DNA of 64,000 nt, taken from Acinetobacter sp. C26M (GTDB lineage: Bacteria > Pseudomonadota > Gammaproteobacteria > Pseudomonadales > Moraxellaceae). The notes below the pieces were generated by a model. The model was given only the letters and a program-made list of their open reading frames with translations. It was not told the origin of the DNA and did not search any database. Of the stretch, positions 17,213 through 25,466 are shown in pieces. Numbering within the stretch: the stretch's first letter is position 1; each line of letters begins with the position of its first letter. The translations under genes and the position numbers were made by a program. Location of the stretch: assembly GCF_023702675.1 (NCBI RefSeq), contig NZ_CP098478.1, positions 2,976,001 to 3,040,000 of the forward strand, read 5' to 3'.

Positions 17213-17599
17213 CTAACCCAGCCTAATTAGCGCTTTTCTCATTTCATCCAGTCTAAGACGTTGCCCCTCTACACAACTTTTATGACGCTCAAACATTAGT
17301 TGCTCTTTATCTTTCCAGTTGTTAAGAATTTCTTGACCCTGTTGAAGTTCTTGTTCTAATTTACCAATCCTTATTTTAAGTGCTACTTTTGCATTCCATT
17401 GCTGCAATAACTCAGCTTCCACCTCTGCGTGTGTAACCTCTCCCCTAACCATTCTCTCAAAGTCTTCCTCAGTTCGCTTTTCTGCAGCCTCTATGACATT
17501 TTGAGGGTAAGAGTGGCCCAAGATACTTTTTGCTAACATATGGGCTGTACGGAGCTCTACAAATTCTTCATCTGTATATACATGTCGCTCTACATTCAT
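17213..17599 (-). CDS. Unknown small helical cargo protein, 128 residues
   Basis: The start ATG at 17599 has GGAGAATCTAA before it. The protein is almost entirely helical. An N-terminal part holds YTDEEFVELRTAHMLAKSILG and FERMVRGEVTHAEVEAELLQQW, and a heptad-like coiled coil (KVALKIRIGKLEQELQQGQEIL) ends in a basic tail. The segment RMVRGEVTHAEVEAEL faintly recalls the short helical antitoxins of the VbhA type (R-x-x-x-GE-I-T pattern), but no Fic partner is present. It lies between two unrelated cargo genes on the same strand, so it could be an antitoxin or regulator for either. I do not assign a function. Confidence 0.55.
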   Translation of the reverse strand: MNVERHVYTDEEFVELRTAHMLAKSILGHSYPQNVIEAAEKRTEEDFERMVRGEVTHAEVEAELLQQWNAKVALKIRIGKLEQELQQGQEILNNWKDKEQLMFERHKSCVEGQRLRLDEMRKALIRLG

Positions 17600-17661
17600 T
17601 TAGATTCTCCAAACCTCTTCGTAATATCCTACCTCTATTAAAAAAAACATGGAACACTTGA

Positions 17662-18912
17662 TCACTCTGATTTTATTGATAGTTTACTTAACCATTTAGA
17701 AACGATTTCTTTTGTGTTCATTCCAGCCCAATTATGTTGATTATCAAAGAAATTTAAGCTTATAAATTGCTCAATTTTGGAGAATTGCCAATTATCAGGT
17801 AGTTTTTTAGGATAGTTTGGCTTCTTTTTCGAATCGACTAAATATTTAATATAATAAGCAATTTTATTCGAGTATTTGTTCTTATGCTTTTCATGATCAA
17901 TTTCATCTTTAATTTTTTCTATAAACAAATCTCCTGCTAGCAGTTTTGCCTGATAAAACAAAAGGCTATATGAATGTTCTAGATCAAAGTATTCTGACAG
18001 TTGGATTAAATTAGTTTCTAAATTTAAATTTTTCTCATAGGGAACTGGAAATTTCGAGAAGACCTCTGGAATTAAATTATATATTTCTTGTAATCTAATA
18101 TTTTTAACAAAATTTTCTATTTGCTGGATATCAACCATGTCTAATTTAAACATGTCAATAAAACCGCCAAAAAATATTTTCAACTCGTAATTACTAACAT
18201 CCTCATCTATAGCCAAATAAATGCCATTTTGCACTTTAATTTGAAGAACTCTTACTAATGAATCATATTGTTCGTCACTAAGAGTAGAGCTATTTTCTTG
18301 CAAAAATAAACTTATTTGCTCTTTTAAATTATTTAAATCTTTGTACTTATCAATTATGGCTCTTTTATCAAACAAGGATTGAAGCACAATATTTGCCCCA
18401 CCTCTTTCTTCTTCATAAAAACTATCCCACACTTTCTTATTGATAAATCTTTCTTCTCCCATTGTGTCAAGAGATAGGAATAGAAAAATGTATATCATTT
18501 CAAGATAGCTAAAATCGAATTCAGAAAAGGTTTTTTTCTGCAATATATTTTTATATTCATCAATAAAATCCTTAGCTTTTTTATTATTCTTTTTTAACTC
18601 ACAATTTACACATAAATAACCTTTCTTAAAAAACTCTTTATAAACACTCCTATTCTTAAAACCTACTCTTGAGTGACATTTTCTACATTCAAAATTGGTA
18701 TCTATAAGTTCTAGGCAGCTATGTAATTCAATAAAATTTGATAATTCTTTTGTATTTGTAAATTTATATTGTTCTGTAATTGTTTTAGCACTAATTGCAA
18801 ATTTCAGATCACCAGTCGTTGTGTAAGTTTGTATCCAATAATCTTTAACTATTTGAAGATCTTCGCCATCTAAGTTGCTCAATAATTTTATTTCAAAAGA
18901 CTCAGGTCTCAT
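17662..18912 (-). CDS. Unknown cargo protein with zinc-ribbon-like cysteines
   Basis: This protein of about 416 residues is not matched to a family. Four cysteines in two CxxC pairs, CRKC and CVNC about 27 residues apart (about residues 76-106), look like a zinc ribbon or treble-clef finger. The remaining 300 residues are helical, lysine-rich and AT-biased in codon use, like other mobile-island cargo. The start is set at ATG 18912 because AGGG lies eight bases upstream. The in-frame GTG at 18921 overlaps that element. It is the cargo gene closest to the right end, about 140 bases from the inverted repeat. A nucleic-acid-binding role is suggested only by the cysteine pattern. Confidence 0.6.
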   Translation of the reverse strand: MRPESFEIKLLSNLDGEDLQIVKDYWIQTYTTTGDLKFAISAKTITEQYKFTNTKELSNFIELHSCLELIDTNFECRKCHSRVGFKNRSVYKEFFKKGYLCVNCELKKNNKKAKDFIDEYKNILQKKTFSEFDFSYLEMIYIFLFLSLDTMGEERFINKKVWDSFYEEERGGANIVLQSLFDKRAIIDKYKDLNNLKEQISLFLQENSSTLSDEQYDSLVRVLQIKVQNGIYLAIDEDVSNYELKIFFGGFIDMFKLDMVDIQQIENFVKNIRLQEIYNLIPEVFSKFPVPYEKNLNLETNLIQLSEYFDLEHSYSLLFYQAKLLAGDLFIEKIKDEIDHEKHKNKYSNKIAYYIKYLVDSKKKPNYPKKLPDNWQFSKIEQFISLNFFDNQHNWAGMNTKEIVSKWLSKLSIKSE

Positions 18913-19049
18913 AAGGATCACCCTAATGTTTGGATTGAGTAGTTCTAGTTGTTCGTTTTAATCGTTAAATCTTTTTATAGTATATTTTTTAGTATATGTA
19001 CTATCTCTAAGGTTATGTTTTTGTTATTTTAAAAATAAAATAGTACAAA

Positions 19050-19063
19050 TCATAGGGTTATAA
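19050..19063 (-). repeat. Right terminal inverted repeat of the island
   Basis: TCATAGGGTTATAA here is the inverted counterpart of the left end, with one mismatch in 14. Outside it lie six bases, AAATCA (19064-19069), then the greB codon for Asp47. On the inner side the motif ATATACTA occurs twice within about 16 bases (near 18968-18995), with one ATACTAT near the left end, possibly as subterminal recombinase arms. Confidence 0.85.
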
Positions 19064-19069
19064 AAATCA
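19064..19069. other. Possible six-base crossover core at right end
   Basis: Between the right inverted repeat and greB lie six bases that are not part of the expected greB sequence (TGATTT in the greB direction). At the left end the six bases in the same position (8843-8848) read TATCAA, which is the expected Tyr-Gln codon pair. This asymmetry matches the Tn554 mode, in which a hexamer is exchanged at each transposition. The right hexamer would then come from the previous donor site. Confidence 0.5.
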
Positions 19070-19210
19070 GTCTGCATTTTCAGAACGATCGCCAAGGCTT
19101 GCCGCCCAATTTACTTTTTTAGTGATTTCAGGACGTTCGTCATGCCATAGCTTTTTTAGCTCTGCGACCAAAAGATCATGTCCAGTACGTGTAATTAAAT
19201 TCGATTTCAT
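19070..19210 (-). pseudogene. greB: 5' part of interrupted greB
   Basis: The minus strand from ATG 19210 gives 47 residues beginning MKSNLITRTGHDLLVAEL and ending AASLGDRSENAD, followed at once by TGA at 19067-19069 inside the island. This is the first helix of the GreB coiled coil including the acidic tip, without the second helix. The frame and sequence continue exactly at 8848 (YQYNK). A truncated 47-residue peptide could be made from the native promoter but should not bind polymerase as GreB does. Confidence 0.93.
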
Positions 19211-19584
19211 AAGCCCAAATACGTTAATACAACAGTCCATTTACAAGTTTTTGCATTGTATTCCTTATTTCGCCACCGCTAAAGTGTATAAATTTTATTC
19301 TTTTCCAAATCATAGGTTTGTGATGTAATTCTCAATTTTTTATTGTGCAAAATTTGACATTCTTGGTTTTGACGCTTAATATGCGCCCCTAAGTTTATTT
19401 TTGTTTATTTTTTATACACTTTGTAAATGTTGTGAAACATTTGCACCATCTTTCCCTTTAACTCAATGTCATTACTGAATGACGTTCATGACTTGCCCAC
19501 CCTTATTGAATTTATCAACTTTTAAAAGTTAAGGCAGTGTTTTGCTGAACTTTTTGGGCATAAATTACCTGTAGCGGAGACAAC
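19211..19584. other. Divergent intergenic region, greB and transglycosylase
   Basis: This gap of 374 bases has no supported gene. It must hold the native greB promoter (leftward) and the promoter of the transglycosylase gene (rightward). A perfect 7-bp inverted repeat, AAATGTT, four bases, AACATTT, lies at 19425-19442 and may be an operator. Confidence 0.4.
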
Positions 19585-20694
19585 ATGCACAGTAATTCAA
19601 GTTCTGGGTCGAGGCCTAGCCTTAACTCTTTATCTTCCAAACGACCTTTTCAAGTTTTAGCGTTAGGAGCTGCAATCCTTCCTTTCAATAGCTTGAATGC
19701 TGAAAAATCACATCAATACAATACAGTTGTGAATACCAACGTTTTAACTGTAGTTGCAGTTGAAAGTCCAACCACGGTCTTTAAAGACGGTCAATTCCAA
19801 CATGGTTTTGGTTATGACTTAGTGCGTAATTACGCACAAAGCTTAAATGTAAAGCTTGATTTCAAAACCGTTCCTGACAATGCCACGGCATTGAAATGGG
19901 TTGCTCAAGGTAAAGCGAACATTGCCATGACAACAGCCAATCTGGCTGCGATTGAAAATAAACAACTGGTTTCATTTTCAGCAAGTTGTGGTGATCAAGC
20001 AAGCTTAAGCAAAAATGGTTTAAATCCTCAGTTAAATTGGGTGTTTAAACAAGCTGATGATCCGCTCACACTCACAGCGAGTGGTTTTATCTGTCAAAGC
20101 AAGCAATCAGGTACAACTCAACAATTGGCCTCATTCTATAACCGCAATGTGGTTAAACCAGAGTCTTGGTCTACGATTCAAAGAGATTTGAATCAACGCT
20201 TGCCGATTTATAAGGCAAGTTTTAAACAAAGCGCATCTAAATACAATTTAGATTGGCACTTACTCGCAGCAATTGGCTATCAAGAGTCTTATCTTAAACC
20301 AAGCTCAGTTTCTCCCACTGGTGTACGTGGTTTAATGATGTTGACCAACAGCACTGCCAAAGCGATGGGCGTAAGCAATCGCTCAGATCCACTGCAAAGT
20401 ATTCAAGGTGGCGCGAAATATTTTGATCTGATGTTAGATCAATTTGGCAATGTGCCTTATCCAGACCGTAACTGGTATGCCTTGGTTGCATACAATATGG
20501 GTCCTGGTGCAATCAGCCAGATTCAGAAACGAATTCGTGCACAAGGCAAAGATCCAAATCAGTGGGTCAATTTATATGACTATTTACAACGCAACCAAGC
20601 ACGAAATGGTCGATATAAACAAGCCGTACAATATGTGACGCGTATTCGTACTTATTTAGAGCATCTCAAAACCAATAGCCGTATTGATGTCTAA
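19585..20694 (+). CDS. MltF-like lytic transglycosylase with SBP-like domain
   Basis: This 369-residue envelope protein has two domains. Residues about 50-170 resemble a periplasmic solute-binding domain (VVAVESPTTVFKDGQFQHGFGYDLV, GKANIAMTTANL), and residues about 205-350 are an SLT lytic transglycosylase domain. The SLT catalytic Glu is in AAIGYQESYLKPSSVSPTGVRGLMM, followed by YNMGPGAI and a terminal Y-V-TRI. This is the MltF arrangement: cleavage of peptidoglycan glycan strands to 1,6-anhydro products, modulated by the binding domain. The N-terminal 40 residues contain a hydrophobic stretch (VLALGAAILPFNSLNA) that could be a signal sequence. The start has GCGGAGAC upstream. A terminator follows at 20708-20739. 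Confidence 0.85.
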   Translation: MHSNSSSGSRPSLNSLSSKRPFQVLALGAAILPFNSLNAEKSHQYNTVVNTNVLTVVAVESPTTVFKDGQFQHGFGYDLVRNYAQSLNVKLDFKTVPDNATALKWVAQGKANIAMTTANLAAIENKQLVSFSASCGDQASLSKNGLNPQLNWVFKQADDPLTLTASGFICQSKQSGTTQQLASFYNRNVVKPESWSTIQRDLNQRLPIYKASFKQSASKYNLDWHLLAAIGYQESYLKPSSVSPTGVRGLMMLTNSTAKAMGVSNRSDPLQSIQGGAKYFDLMLDQFGNVPYPDRNWYALVAYNMGPGAISQIQKRIRAQGKDPNQWVNLYDYLQRNQARNGRYKQAVQYVTRIRTYLEHLKTNSRIDV

Positions 20695-20707
20695 CTGAAT
20701 AGATATA

Positions 20708-20739
20708 AAAAAAGCTTACCTCTGGGTAAGCTTTTTTTA
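20708..20739 (+). terminator. Rho-independent terminator
   Basis: AAAAAAAGCTTACC and GGTAAGCTTTTTTT form a stem of about 13 bp with a short loop and T-run. It lies between the transglycosylase gene and the convergent SCP2 gene and probably works in both directions. Confidence 0.85.
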
Positions 20740-20750
20740 TTCGGAAAGAA

Positions 20751-21134
20751 TTAAGCAGTAAGCTCAAGTACTTTCTTGAATAAATCTTTTTGCTCTTGGC
20801 TTGGCTTGGCTGTTTGTAAAGCCATAAGCTGAGACATATCGCCTTGTACTTTGATTTTACCAGTCATGAATGCCTGCATCGCAGCAGCCATATCAAACTC
20901 CAAGAATACTTTACGTAAAGTTTCAGCATCCATGTTCAAAGTTGTTTTAGCATTTGAAGATAAACCCTTTTGGATTTTACCAGCATCTAAAGCCAACTCT
21001 GTATTACCAGCTGCATCTGTTACAACCAAGTTAATCGCTAAATTCGCAAGTGCTGGCGGCAAGTTTAAATCACCTGCTTCAGCAGTAAGTTTTTCAACAG
21101 TTGCAAACCAATCATCAGTTAAAAATGCAGCCAT
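20751..21134 (-). CDS. SCP2 sterol-binding-domain protein
   Basis: This 127-residue protein consists of one SCP2-type domain. An N-terminal helix (DDWFATVEKLTAEAG) is followed by the beta sheet NLAINLVVTDAAGNTELAL, a DAGKIQKGLSS turn, AKTTLNMDAETLRKVF and the C-terminal GKIKVQGDMSQLMALQT block. In eukaryotes the domain binds lipids. In bacteria such single-domain proteins are of uncertain role, perhaps binding a hydrophobic ligand. No signal peptide is present, so it is cytoplasmic. The upstream gap of about 200 bases to ttcA holds the promoter, and the ttcA gene has its own terminator, so the two are likely separate transcripts. Confidence 0.85.
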   Translation of the reverse strand: MAAFLTDDWFATVEKLTAEAGDLNLPPALANLAINLVVTDAAGNTELALDAGKIQKGLSSNAKTTLNMDAETLRKVFLEFDMAAAMQAFMTGKIKVQGDMSQLMALQTAKPSQEQKDLFKKVLELTA

Positions 21135-21283
21135 GATTATTCCTCAAATGTATTTGTTCAATTTCTTGTGCCATCTATCCAGACGACATCTCATGAAGCA
21201 ATTTGCTCGTGCCCTGTTATAGCATGTAATTTTTATTTTAGGCTATGATTTTTTGTACGCGTGATTCAATTTTTAAAATTTTT

Positions 21284-21314
21284 ATAAAAAAAAGGTACTT
21301 AACAAGTACCTTTT
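21284..21314 (-). terminator. Rho-independent terminator after ttcA
   Basis: AAAAGGTACTT and AAGTACCTTTT pair perfectly with a three-base loop, followed by a T-run on the minus strand. It ends the ttcA transcript. Confidence 0.85.
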
Positions 21315-21330
21315 CAAAAAGTTTTACACT

Positions 21331-22236
21331 TTACTCAGCAGCAAAACTCAGATTGACCACATCCAGGCGATTTTTCAGCTCTTCTGGGTCTTTCAAATCA
21401 AACTCACGTTGGGCATCCAATGCTTCAAAATCGAATAGCTCACGGTCCGCCAATTGTGACGGAGACACATTCTGTAAGGCACCAAAAATACTGTGTAAAC
21501 GTTTTGGATGCTGCTTATCCCATTCACGCAACATGTCATTAATAATGGCACGTTGTAAGTTTTCTTGTGAGCCACACAAGTTACACGGAATGATTGGGAA
21601 CTGGCGTAAATCCGCATATTTGATAATGTCTTTCTCTTCGACATAAGCCAAAGGACGAATCAGAATATTCTTTTTATCCGATGAAAGTAATTTTGGCGGC
21701 ATCGCCTTCAAACTACCACCATGGAACAAGTTCAAGAAGAACGTTGCCATAATGTCATCACGGTGATGACCTAATGCAACCTTGGTTGCACCAATTTCTT
21801 GAGCGAAGCCATACAGCGAACCACGGCGTAAACGAGAACATACTGCGCAGTAAGTTTTGCCTTCAGGTGTTAAACGCTTGGTAATGGTATAAGTATCTTT
21901 TTCAAGGATGTAATATGGAATATTGTTCTCTTCCATATAACGCGGCAAGATATCTTCAGGGAAGCCAGGTTGCTTTTGATCCAGATTGACAGCCACAACA
22001 TCAAAATTGATAGGTGCAATCCGTTTAAACTGCAACAAGATATCCAGTAAGGTATAGCTGTCTTTACCACCAGACACACAAACCATGACCTTATCACCAT
22101 CTTCGATCATGTTGTAATCACGAATTGCATGCCCAACCTGACGACGAAGCTTTTTCAACAAGCGATAATACGCTGAACTTGTAGGAAGTTCTGGCTTGAA
22201 ATTAAATCCTTGGTTGGATTCCACTGGCGCGTACAT
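21331..22236 (-). CDS. ttcA: tRNA 2-thiocytidine(32) synthetase TtcA
   Basis: This 301-residue ATP pyrophosphatase of the TtcA/TtuA family has the PP-loop [11 protein letters not shown] at about residues 55-65. [10 protein letters not shown] at about 131-140 supplies two cysteines, and a further CNLCG motif lies near residue 219. Members use a [4Fe-4S] cluster held by three cysteines to thiolate cytidine 32 of certain tRNAs. GHHRDD is the conserved ATP-site loop. It is full length compared with E. coli TtcA (311 residues). It is monocistronic, with a terminator at 21284-21314 and a long upstream region containing a DnaA-box-like cluster. Confidence 0.95.
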   Translation of the reverse strand: MYAPVESNQGFNFKPELPTSSAYYRLLKKLRRQVGHAIRDYNMIEDGDKVMVCVSGGKDSYTLLDILLQFKRIAPINFDVVAVNLDQKQPGFPEDILPRYMEENNIPYYILEKDTYTITKRLTPEGKTYCAVCSRLRRGSLYGFAQEIGATKVALGHHRDDIMATFFLNLFHGGSLKAMPPKLLSSDKKNILIRPLAYVEEKDIIKYADLRQFPIIPCNLCGSQENLQRAIINDMLREWDKQHPKRLHSIFGALQNVSPSQLADRELFDFEALDAQREFDLKDPEELKNRLDVVNLSFAAE

Positions 22237-22405
22237 AGACGTGATTTACTCATAAACAAAAATACCCGCAAGATTTTATCTCATTCAGAAAAAATGCGCA
22301 TCTAAAGAATTTTTCAATTTCTTCCAATCGTCATATTTGAGTTTCATACTGGTAAAATTCTGATCAAAAAAATTTAGATTCCGCTGGATTGCTTATATTT
22401 CAAAC

Positions 22406-22449
22406 TTTTCCACAGTTGTCCACAAAAGCTGTGGATAAATTTGTGGATT
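22406..22449. promoter_or_regulatory. Cluster of four DnaA-box-like sites
   Basis: Within 44 bases there are TTTTCCACA (22406-22414), TTGTCCACA (22416-22424), TGTGGATAA (22430-22438, a perfect DnaA consensus on the minus strand) and TTGTGGATT (22441-22449). Two sites face each way. The cluster lies in the divergent region between ttcA and the lytic transglycosylase gene. DnaA used as a transcription factor, or a DnaA-titrating site, are the natural readings. Confidence 0.6.
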
Positions 22450-22734
22450 TCTTCGCTATTGACAAACTCTTTTTATCTTAGAATAAGGCTTCTGATTAAA
22501 TTGATCATTTTTTAACCAATGATTTTATAAAAATAAAATCAACGACTTACATAAGTCAAGACTTAGTTTTTAAAAAAAATATTTTAATTTTTTTTGCTGA
22601 ACATTCGAACAAAAAGACTTGATTTTTGTCTGACAGCCGAAAATAAAAAAATTGTAGCGAAAGTTCTTTTTTTACTTTTTTTTGTTACACTGCTGTGAAG
22701 AACTTATGCTCATCCTTTCGTGAATATTATAACG
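22450..22734. other. Very AT-rich upstream region of transglycosylase gene
   Basis: Some 285 bases beside the DnaA-box cluster contain long A- and T-runs, such as TTTTAAAAAAAATATTTTAAT near 22565, and no gene. The region resembles an easily melted segment but may simply be the promoter region of the gene at 22735. Confidence 0.4.
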
Positions 22735-23613
22735 ATGAACAAAACAACTTATTTTTTTGCCCTTTGCTTGGGGACAATCGGTTTTTTAAATGGCGTAACG
22801 TCAAGTTATGCTGGGCAGACTATTTACCAATTTAAAGACAATAATGGGACGACTCTCCTTACCAATAAGAAAAAAGCAGAGTACAGCCATTTAAAAGTCG
22901 TCAAAGCAACGTATTACCCTGACAGTAATATCCATAGCTATAGTAACTGGGGGGCAACTGAAGCTTCTGTGCTACCAAGCTACAATCGTAATAAAAATGC
23001 ATTCGACCACCTAATTCGCCAAGCAGCACAACAGCACGGTGTTTCAGAAGGTCTGATTAAAGCAGTGATGCATACTGAATCAGGCTTTAATATTAATGCA
23101 CGTTCTCCTGTCGGTGCTCAGGGTCTAATGCAACTCATGCCTGCAACTGCACGTCGTTTCAACGTCAGTAATGCCTACGATCCTCAACAGAACATTTTTG
23201 CAGGTGCACGTTATTTAAGTTGGTTAATCAAACGTTTTAATGGCAATACCCAATTAGCAATCGCTGCCTATAATGCAGGTGAAGGCAACGTTGACAAGTA
23301 TGGTGGCATCCCTCCATTTCGTGAAACTCAAGATTATGTACGTCGTGTCACCAGTCGTTATCAAAATCTTTATGCTTCAAGCTTAGGAACATCACCAAAT
23401 ACCTCAGTAAATACCCCTTCTAACGGGCAAATCGTGGCTCAATCGGAAAATTACACTGCACCAGTAAATGACACTGTTGCGGCACCTACTGTATCAAAAC
23501 AATATAACCGTCAAATTATTACCCTTGCCGATGGTACCTTTACCGATGCACCTTCTGGGACCTATACCACCACGAATGCCACTGCTTCTGCTCGAATCCG
23601 TCTGAGTGACTAA
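22735..23613 (+). CDS. Secreted SLT lytic transglycosylase
   Basis: This protein of about 292 residues begins with a signal peptide (MNKTTYFFALCLGTIGFLNG, cleaved after SSYA). A DUF4124-like start of the mature part (QTIYQFKDNNGTTLLTNKK) leads to a standard SLT domain. The catalytic Glu is in KAVMHTESGFN, followed by ARSPVGAQGLMQLMPATARRF, the AAYNAGEGNVDKYGG motif and a YVRRV end. It cleaves peptidoglycan glycan strands in the periplasm. The C-terminal 90 residues are low complexity, Thr/Ser/Asn-rich. The ATG at 22735 is chosen over the GTG at 22720 because it begins the signal peptide directly. The upstream DnaA-box cluster may regulate it. Confidence 0.87.
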   Translation: MNKTTYFFALCLGTIGFLNGVTSSYAGQTIYQFKDNNGTTLLTNKKKAEYSHLKVVKATYYPDSNIHSYSNWGATEASVLPSYNRNKNAFDHLIRQAAQQHGVSEGLIKAVMHTESGFNINARSPVGAQGLMQLMPATARRFNVSNAYDPQQNIFAGARYLSWLIKRFNGNTQLAIAAYNAGEGNVDKYGGIPPFRETQDYVRRVTSRYQNLYASSLGTSPNTSVNTPSNGQIVAQSENYTAPVNDTVAAPTVSKQYNRQIITLADGTFTDAPSGTYTTTNATASARIRLSD

Positions 23614-23830
23614 GCGTTAAGACCATCAATTCTCACAGAATGATTTTTGTGTAATATTTTTATACAAAATTGCTTTTAAGTCCCTGTTTCACAGCCAATT
23701 CATCGTTTTATAGGCTAAATGTATCTACGCCTATTTTTTGCTTGAATTTTTAGGGTTCGCCCTGCATATTAGCGTTATGATTTATAATTTATAAATCAGA
23801 TCACTTTATCTTTATAAGAGGATTTTCTCA

Positions 23831-24736
23831 ATGATGCGGATTGGTTTGTTCTTGCTAACCAACCTCGCGGTACTGGTTGTAGCTGGCATTATCTTGTCAC
23901 TCTTCGGTGTCGGTAGTTACCATGGCGCAGGGGGCTTGAATCTAGGCAACCTTTTAGTCGTCTGTTTTGTCTTTGGTATGGTGGGTTCTATTATTTCCCT
24001 GTTCATGTCGAAGTGGATGGCTAAAAAAACCACTGGGACTGAATTAATTGACCCAAATGCACCCCGTAGTCAAGCAGAAGCTTGGTTATTACAAGAAGTG
24101 GCGCAATTATCTCAACGTGCAGGTATTAACATGCCTGAAGTGGGTATTTTCCCTTCTTACCAATCCAATGCATTTGCGACAGGTTGGAATAAAAATGACG
24201 CATTAGTAGCTGTTTCTACAGGGCTATTAGAGCGTATGAACAAAGATGAACTTCGTGCAGTACTCGCGCACGAAATCGGTCACGTTGCCAATGGTGACAT
24301 GGTTACCCTTGCACTGATCCAAGGTGTGGTCAACGCGTTCGTGATGTTCTTTGCACGTATTGCGGGTGACTTCATTGACCGTAATGTATTTGGTCGTGAA
24401 GATGGTGAAGCACCAGGACTTGCTTATTTTGCCATTACCATCGTACTCGACATCGTATTCGGTATTATGGCCTCTGCCATCGTGATGTGGTTCTCTCGTC
24501 AACGTGAATATCGCGCAGACGAAGCTGGTGCACGTTTAGCAGGTAAACAAGCGATGATCTCTGCTCTACTTCGTTTACAAGCAGAATCAGAAATGCCAGA
24601 TCAAATGCCGAAAGAAATGAAAGCATTTGCGATTGCGGAAGGTAAGGAACAAGGCTTTAGCTTAGCTGCTTTATTCCAAACTCACCCAACAATTGAACAA
24701 CGTGTTGCTGCATTACAGCAATTAAATGTTCAATAA
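23831..24736 (+). CDS. htpX: Membrane zinc protease HtpX
   Basis: This 301-residue M48 metalloprotease has two N-terminal hydrophobic helices ([19 protein letters not shown] and a second at about 35-55), the zinc motif HEIGH in [12 protein letters not shown] (about residues 145-150), two further membrane segments and the third ligand Glu in [12 protein letters not shown]. HtpX degrades misfolded membrane proteins together with FtsH, which is also present in this window. AGAGGA precedes the start. The length and the [14 protein letters not shown] opening match E. coli HtpX closely. A terminator follows at 24755-24786. Confidence 0.95.
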   Translation: MMRIGLFLLTNLAVLVVAGIILSLFGVGSYHGAGGLNLGNLLVVCFVFGMVGSIISLFMSKWMAKKTTGTELIDPNAPRSQAEAWLLQEVAQLSQRAGINMPEVGIFPSYQSNAFATGWNKNDALVAVSTGLLERMNKDELRAVLAHEIGHVANGDMVTLALIQGVVNAFVMFFARIAGDFIDRNVFGREDGEAPGLAYFAITIVLDIVFGIMASAIVMWFSRQREYRADEAGARLAGKQAMISALLRLQAESEMPDQMPKEMKAFAIAEGKEQGFSLAALFQTHPTIEQRVAALQQLNVQ

Positions 24737-24754
24737 TCAGTATCAGATAAATGA

Positions 24755-24786
24755 TAAAGCCTCCGTGATGGAGGCTTTATTTTTTC
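24755..24786 (+). terminator. Rho-independent terminator after htpX
   Basis: AAAGCCTCC, five bases, GGAGGCTTT is followed by ATTTTTT. It lies between htpX and the convergent DUF4112 gene. Confidence 0.88.
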
Positions 24787-24794
24787 TTAAAAAT

Positions 24795-25388
24795 CTAGGG
24801 TGCTTGGAAAGATTGATAAAACTGCCACAGATAACTAAAGCCTGCCCAAACCGCGATGCCCAATAAAATTAGAACCGCGATTCCCAATAAATCTGGGATA
24901 CGCAACCAAATCCAGCTCACGATTGGATTACGCCAAAATGCTGAGGTTTTTTGCTTCTGCTCAAGCGACTCATGTAAGAATGGATGGACCACATGAATAT
25001 CGCTGTGTACTTGATATTCCTCACGGATATGGTCATGTACAATTTCAAGCGTCTTACGACTCGGACGGATAAATACATCAAATAATGTGCCGACAATCGG
25101 TACAAAACCCACCAACATATCCATAATCGCCAGTCTGACCACACCCTTCAATTTATGCTGTGGTACACCAATCTCCCTCGCCTTTTTAAACGCATACAGC
25201 GTTAAAATAAAGCCAGCAATATCACCTGCAAAAGGAATGGTACTCAGTGCAGCATCGGCTCCGACCCCCTGTTTGGTGAAAGGAATACGCACCAAACTGT
25301 CCATGGTATTGGCAAATTTTGCTAAATCACGTTCGACAGCAATCGCTTGCTGCTGAGTTAATTTTTTTTGTTCTGTTGGAGCAGTCAT
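24795..25388 (-). CDS. DUF4112 domain membrane protein
   Basis: This 197-residue protein has the DUF4112 pattern MDSLVRIPFTKQGVGADAALSTIPFAGDIAGFILTLYAFKKAREIGVPQHKL, followed by a second hydrophobic block DMLVGFVPIVGTLFDVFIRPSRK. A C-terminal membrane segment (LLGIAVLILLGIAVWAGFSYLW) would anchor it in the inner membrane. The function of the family is unknown. It is convergent with htpX and has its own promoter in the 78-base gap after mgtE. No regulatory motif was recognised. Confidence 0.85.
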   Translation of the reverse strand: MTAPTEQKKLTQQQAIAVERDLAKFANTMDSLVRIPFTKQGVGADAALSTIPFAGDIAGFILTLYAFKKAREIGVPQHKLKGVVRLAIMDMLVGFVPIVGTLFDVFIRPSRKTLEIVHDHIREEYQVHSDIHVVHPFLHESLEQKQKTSAFWRNPIVSWIWLRIPDLLGIAVLILLGIAVWAGFSYLWQFYQSFQAP

Positions 25389-25466
25389 TCACTCAACCTA
25401 AAAACCATGTTTATGCTTGAGAATAAAGCAGATTTTCCGTTTTGTCGGTACAATTATTATTACCAA

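Larger units (their letters stand above)
8849..19069. mobile_element. Gamma-mobile-trio (GMT) type island inserted in greB
   Basis: The 10,221-bp element separates the two halves of greB. Its ends carry 14-bp inverted repeats with one mismatch (8849-8862 and 19050-19063). The left half encodes the trio gmtY, gmtZ and gmtX plus a complete greB-like gene, all rightward. The right half encodes five leftward cargo genes. The element is more AT-rich than its flanks. Integration by tyrosine recombinases is supported by the RHRY-type residues in both GmtY and GmtZ. The GMT family is known from Vibrio and other gammaproteobacteria as carrying anti-phage and antibacterial cargo. Here the left-end distance to gmtY is about 110 bases. 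The exact right boundary could be 19063 or 19069, depending on whether a six-base core is counted. Confidence 0.9.
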
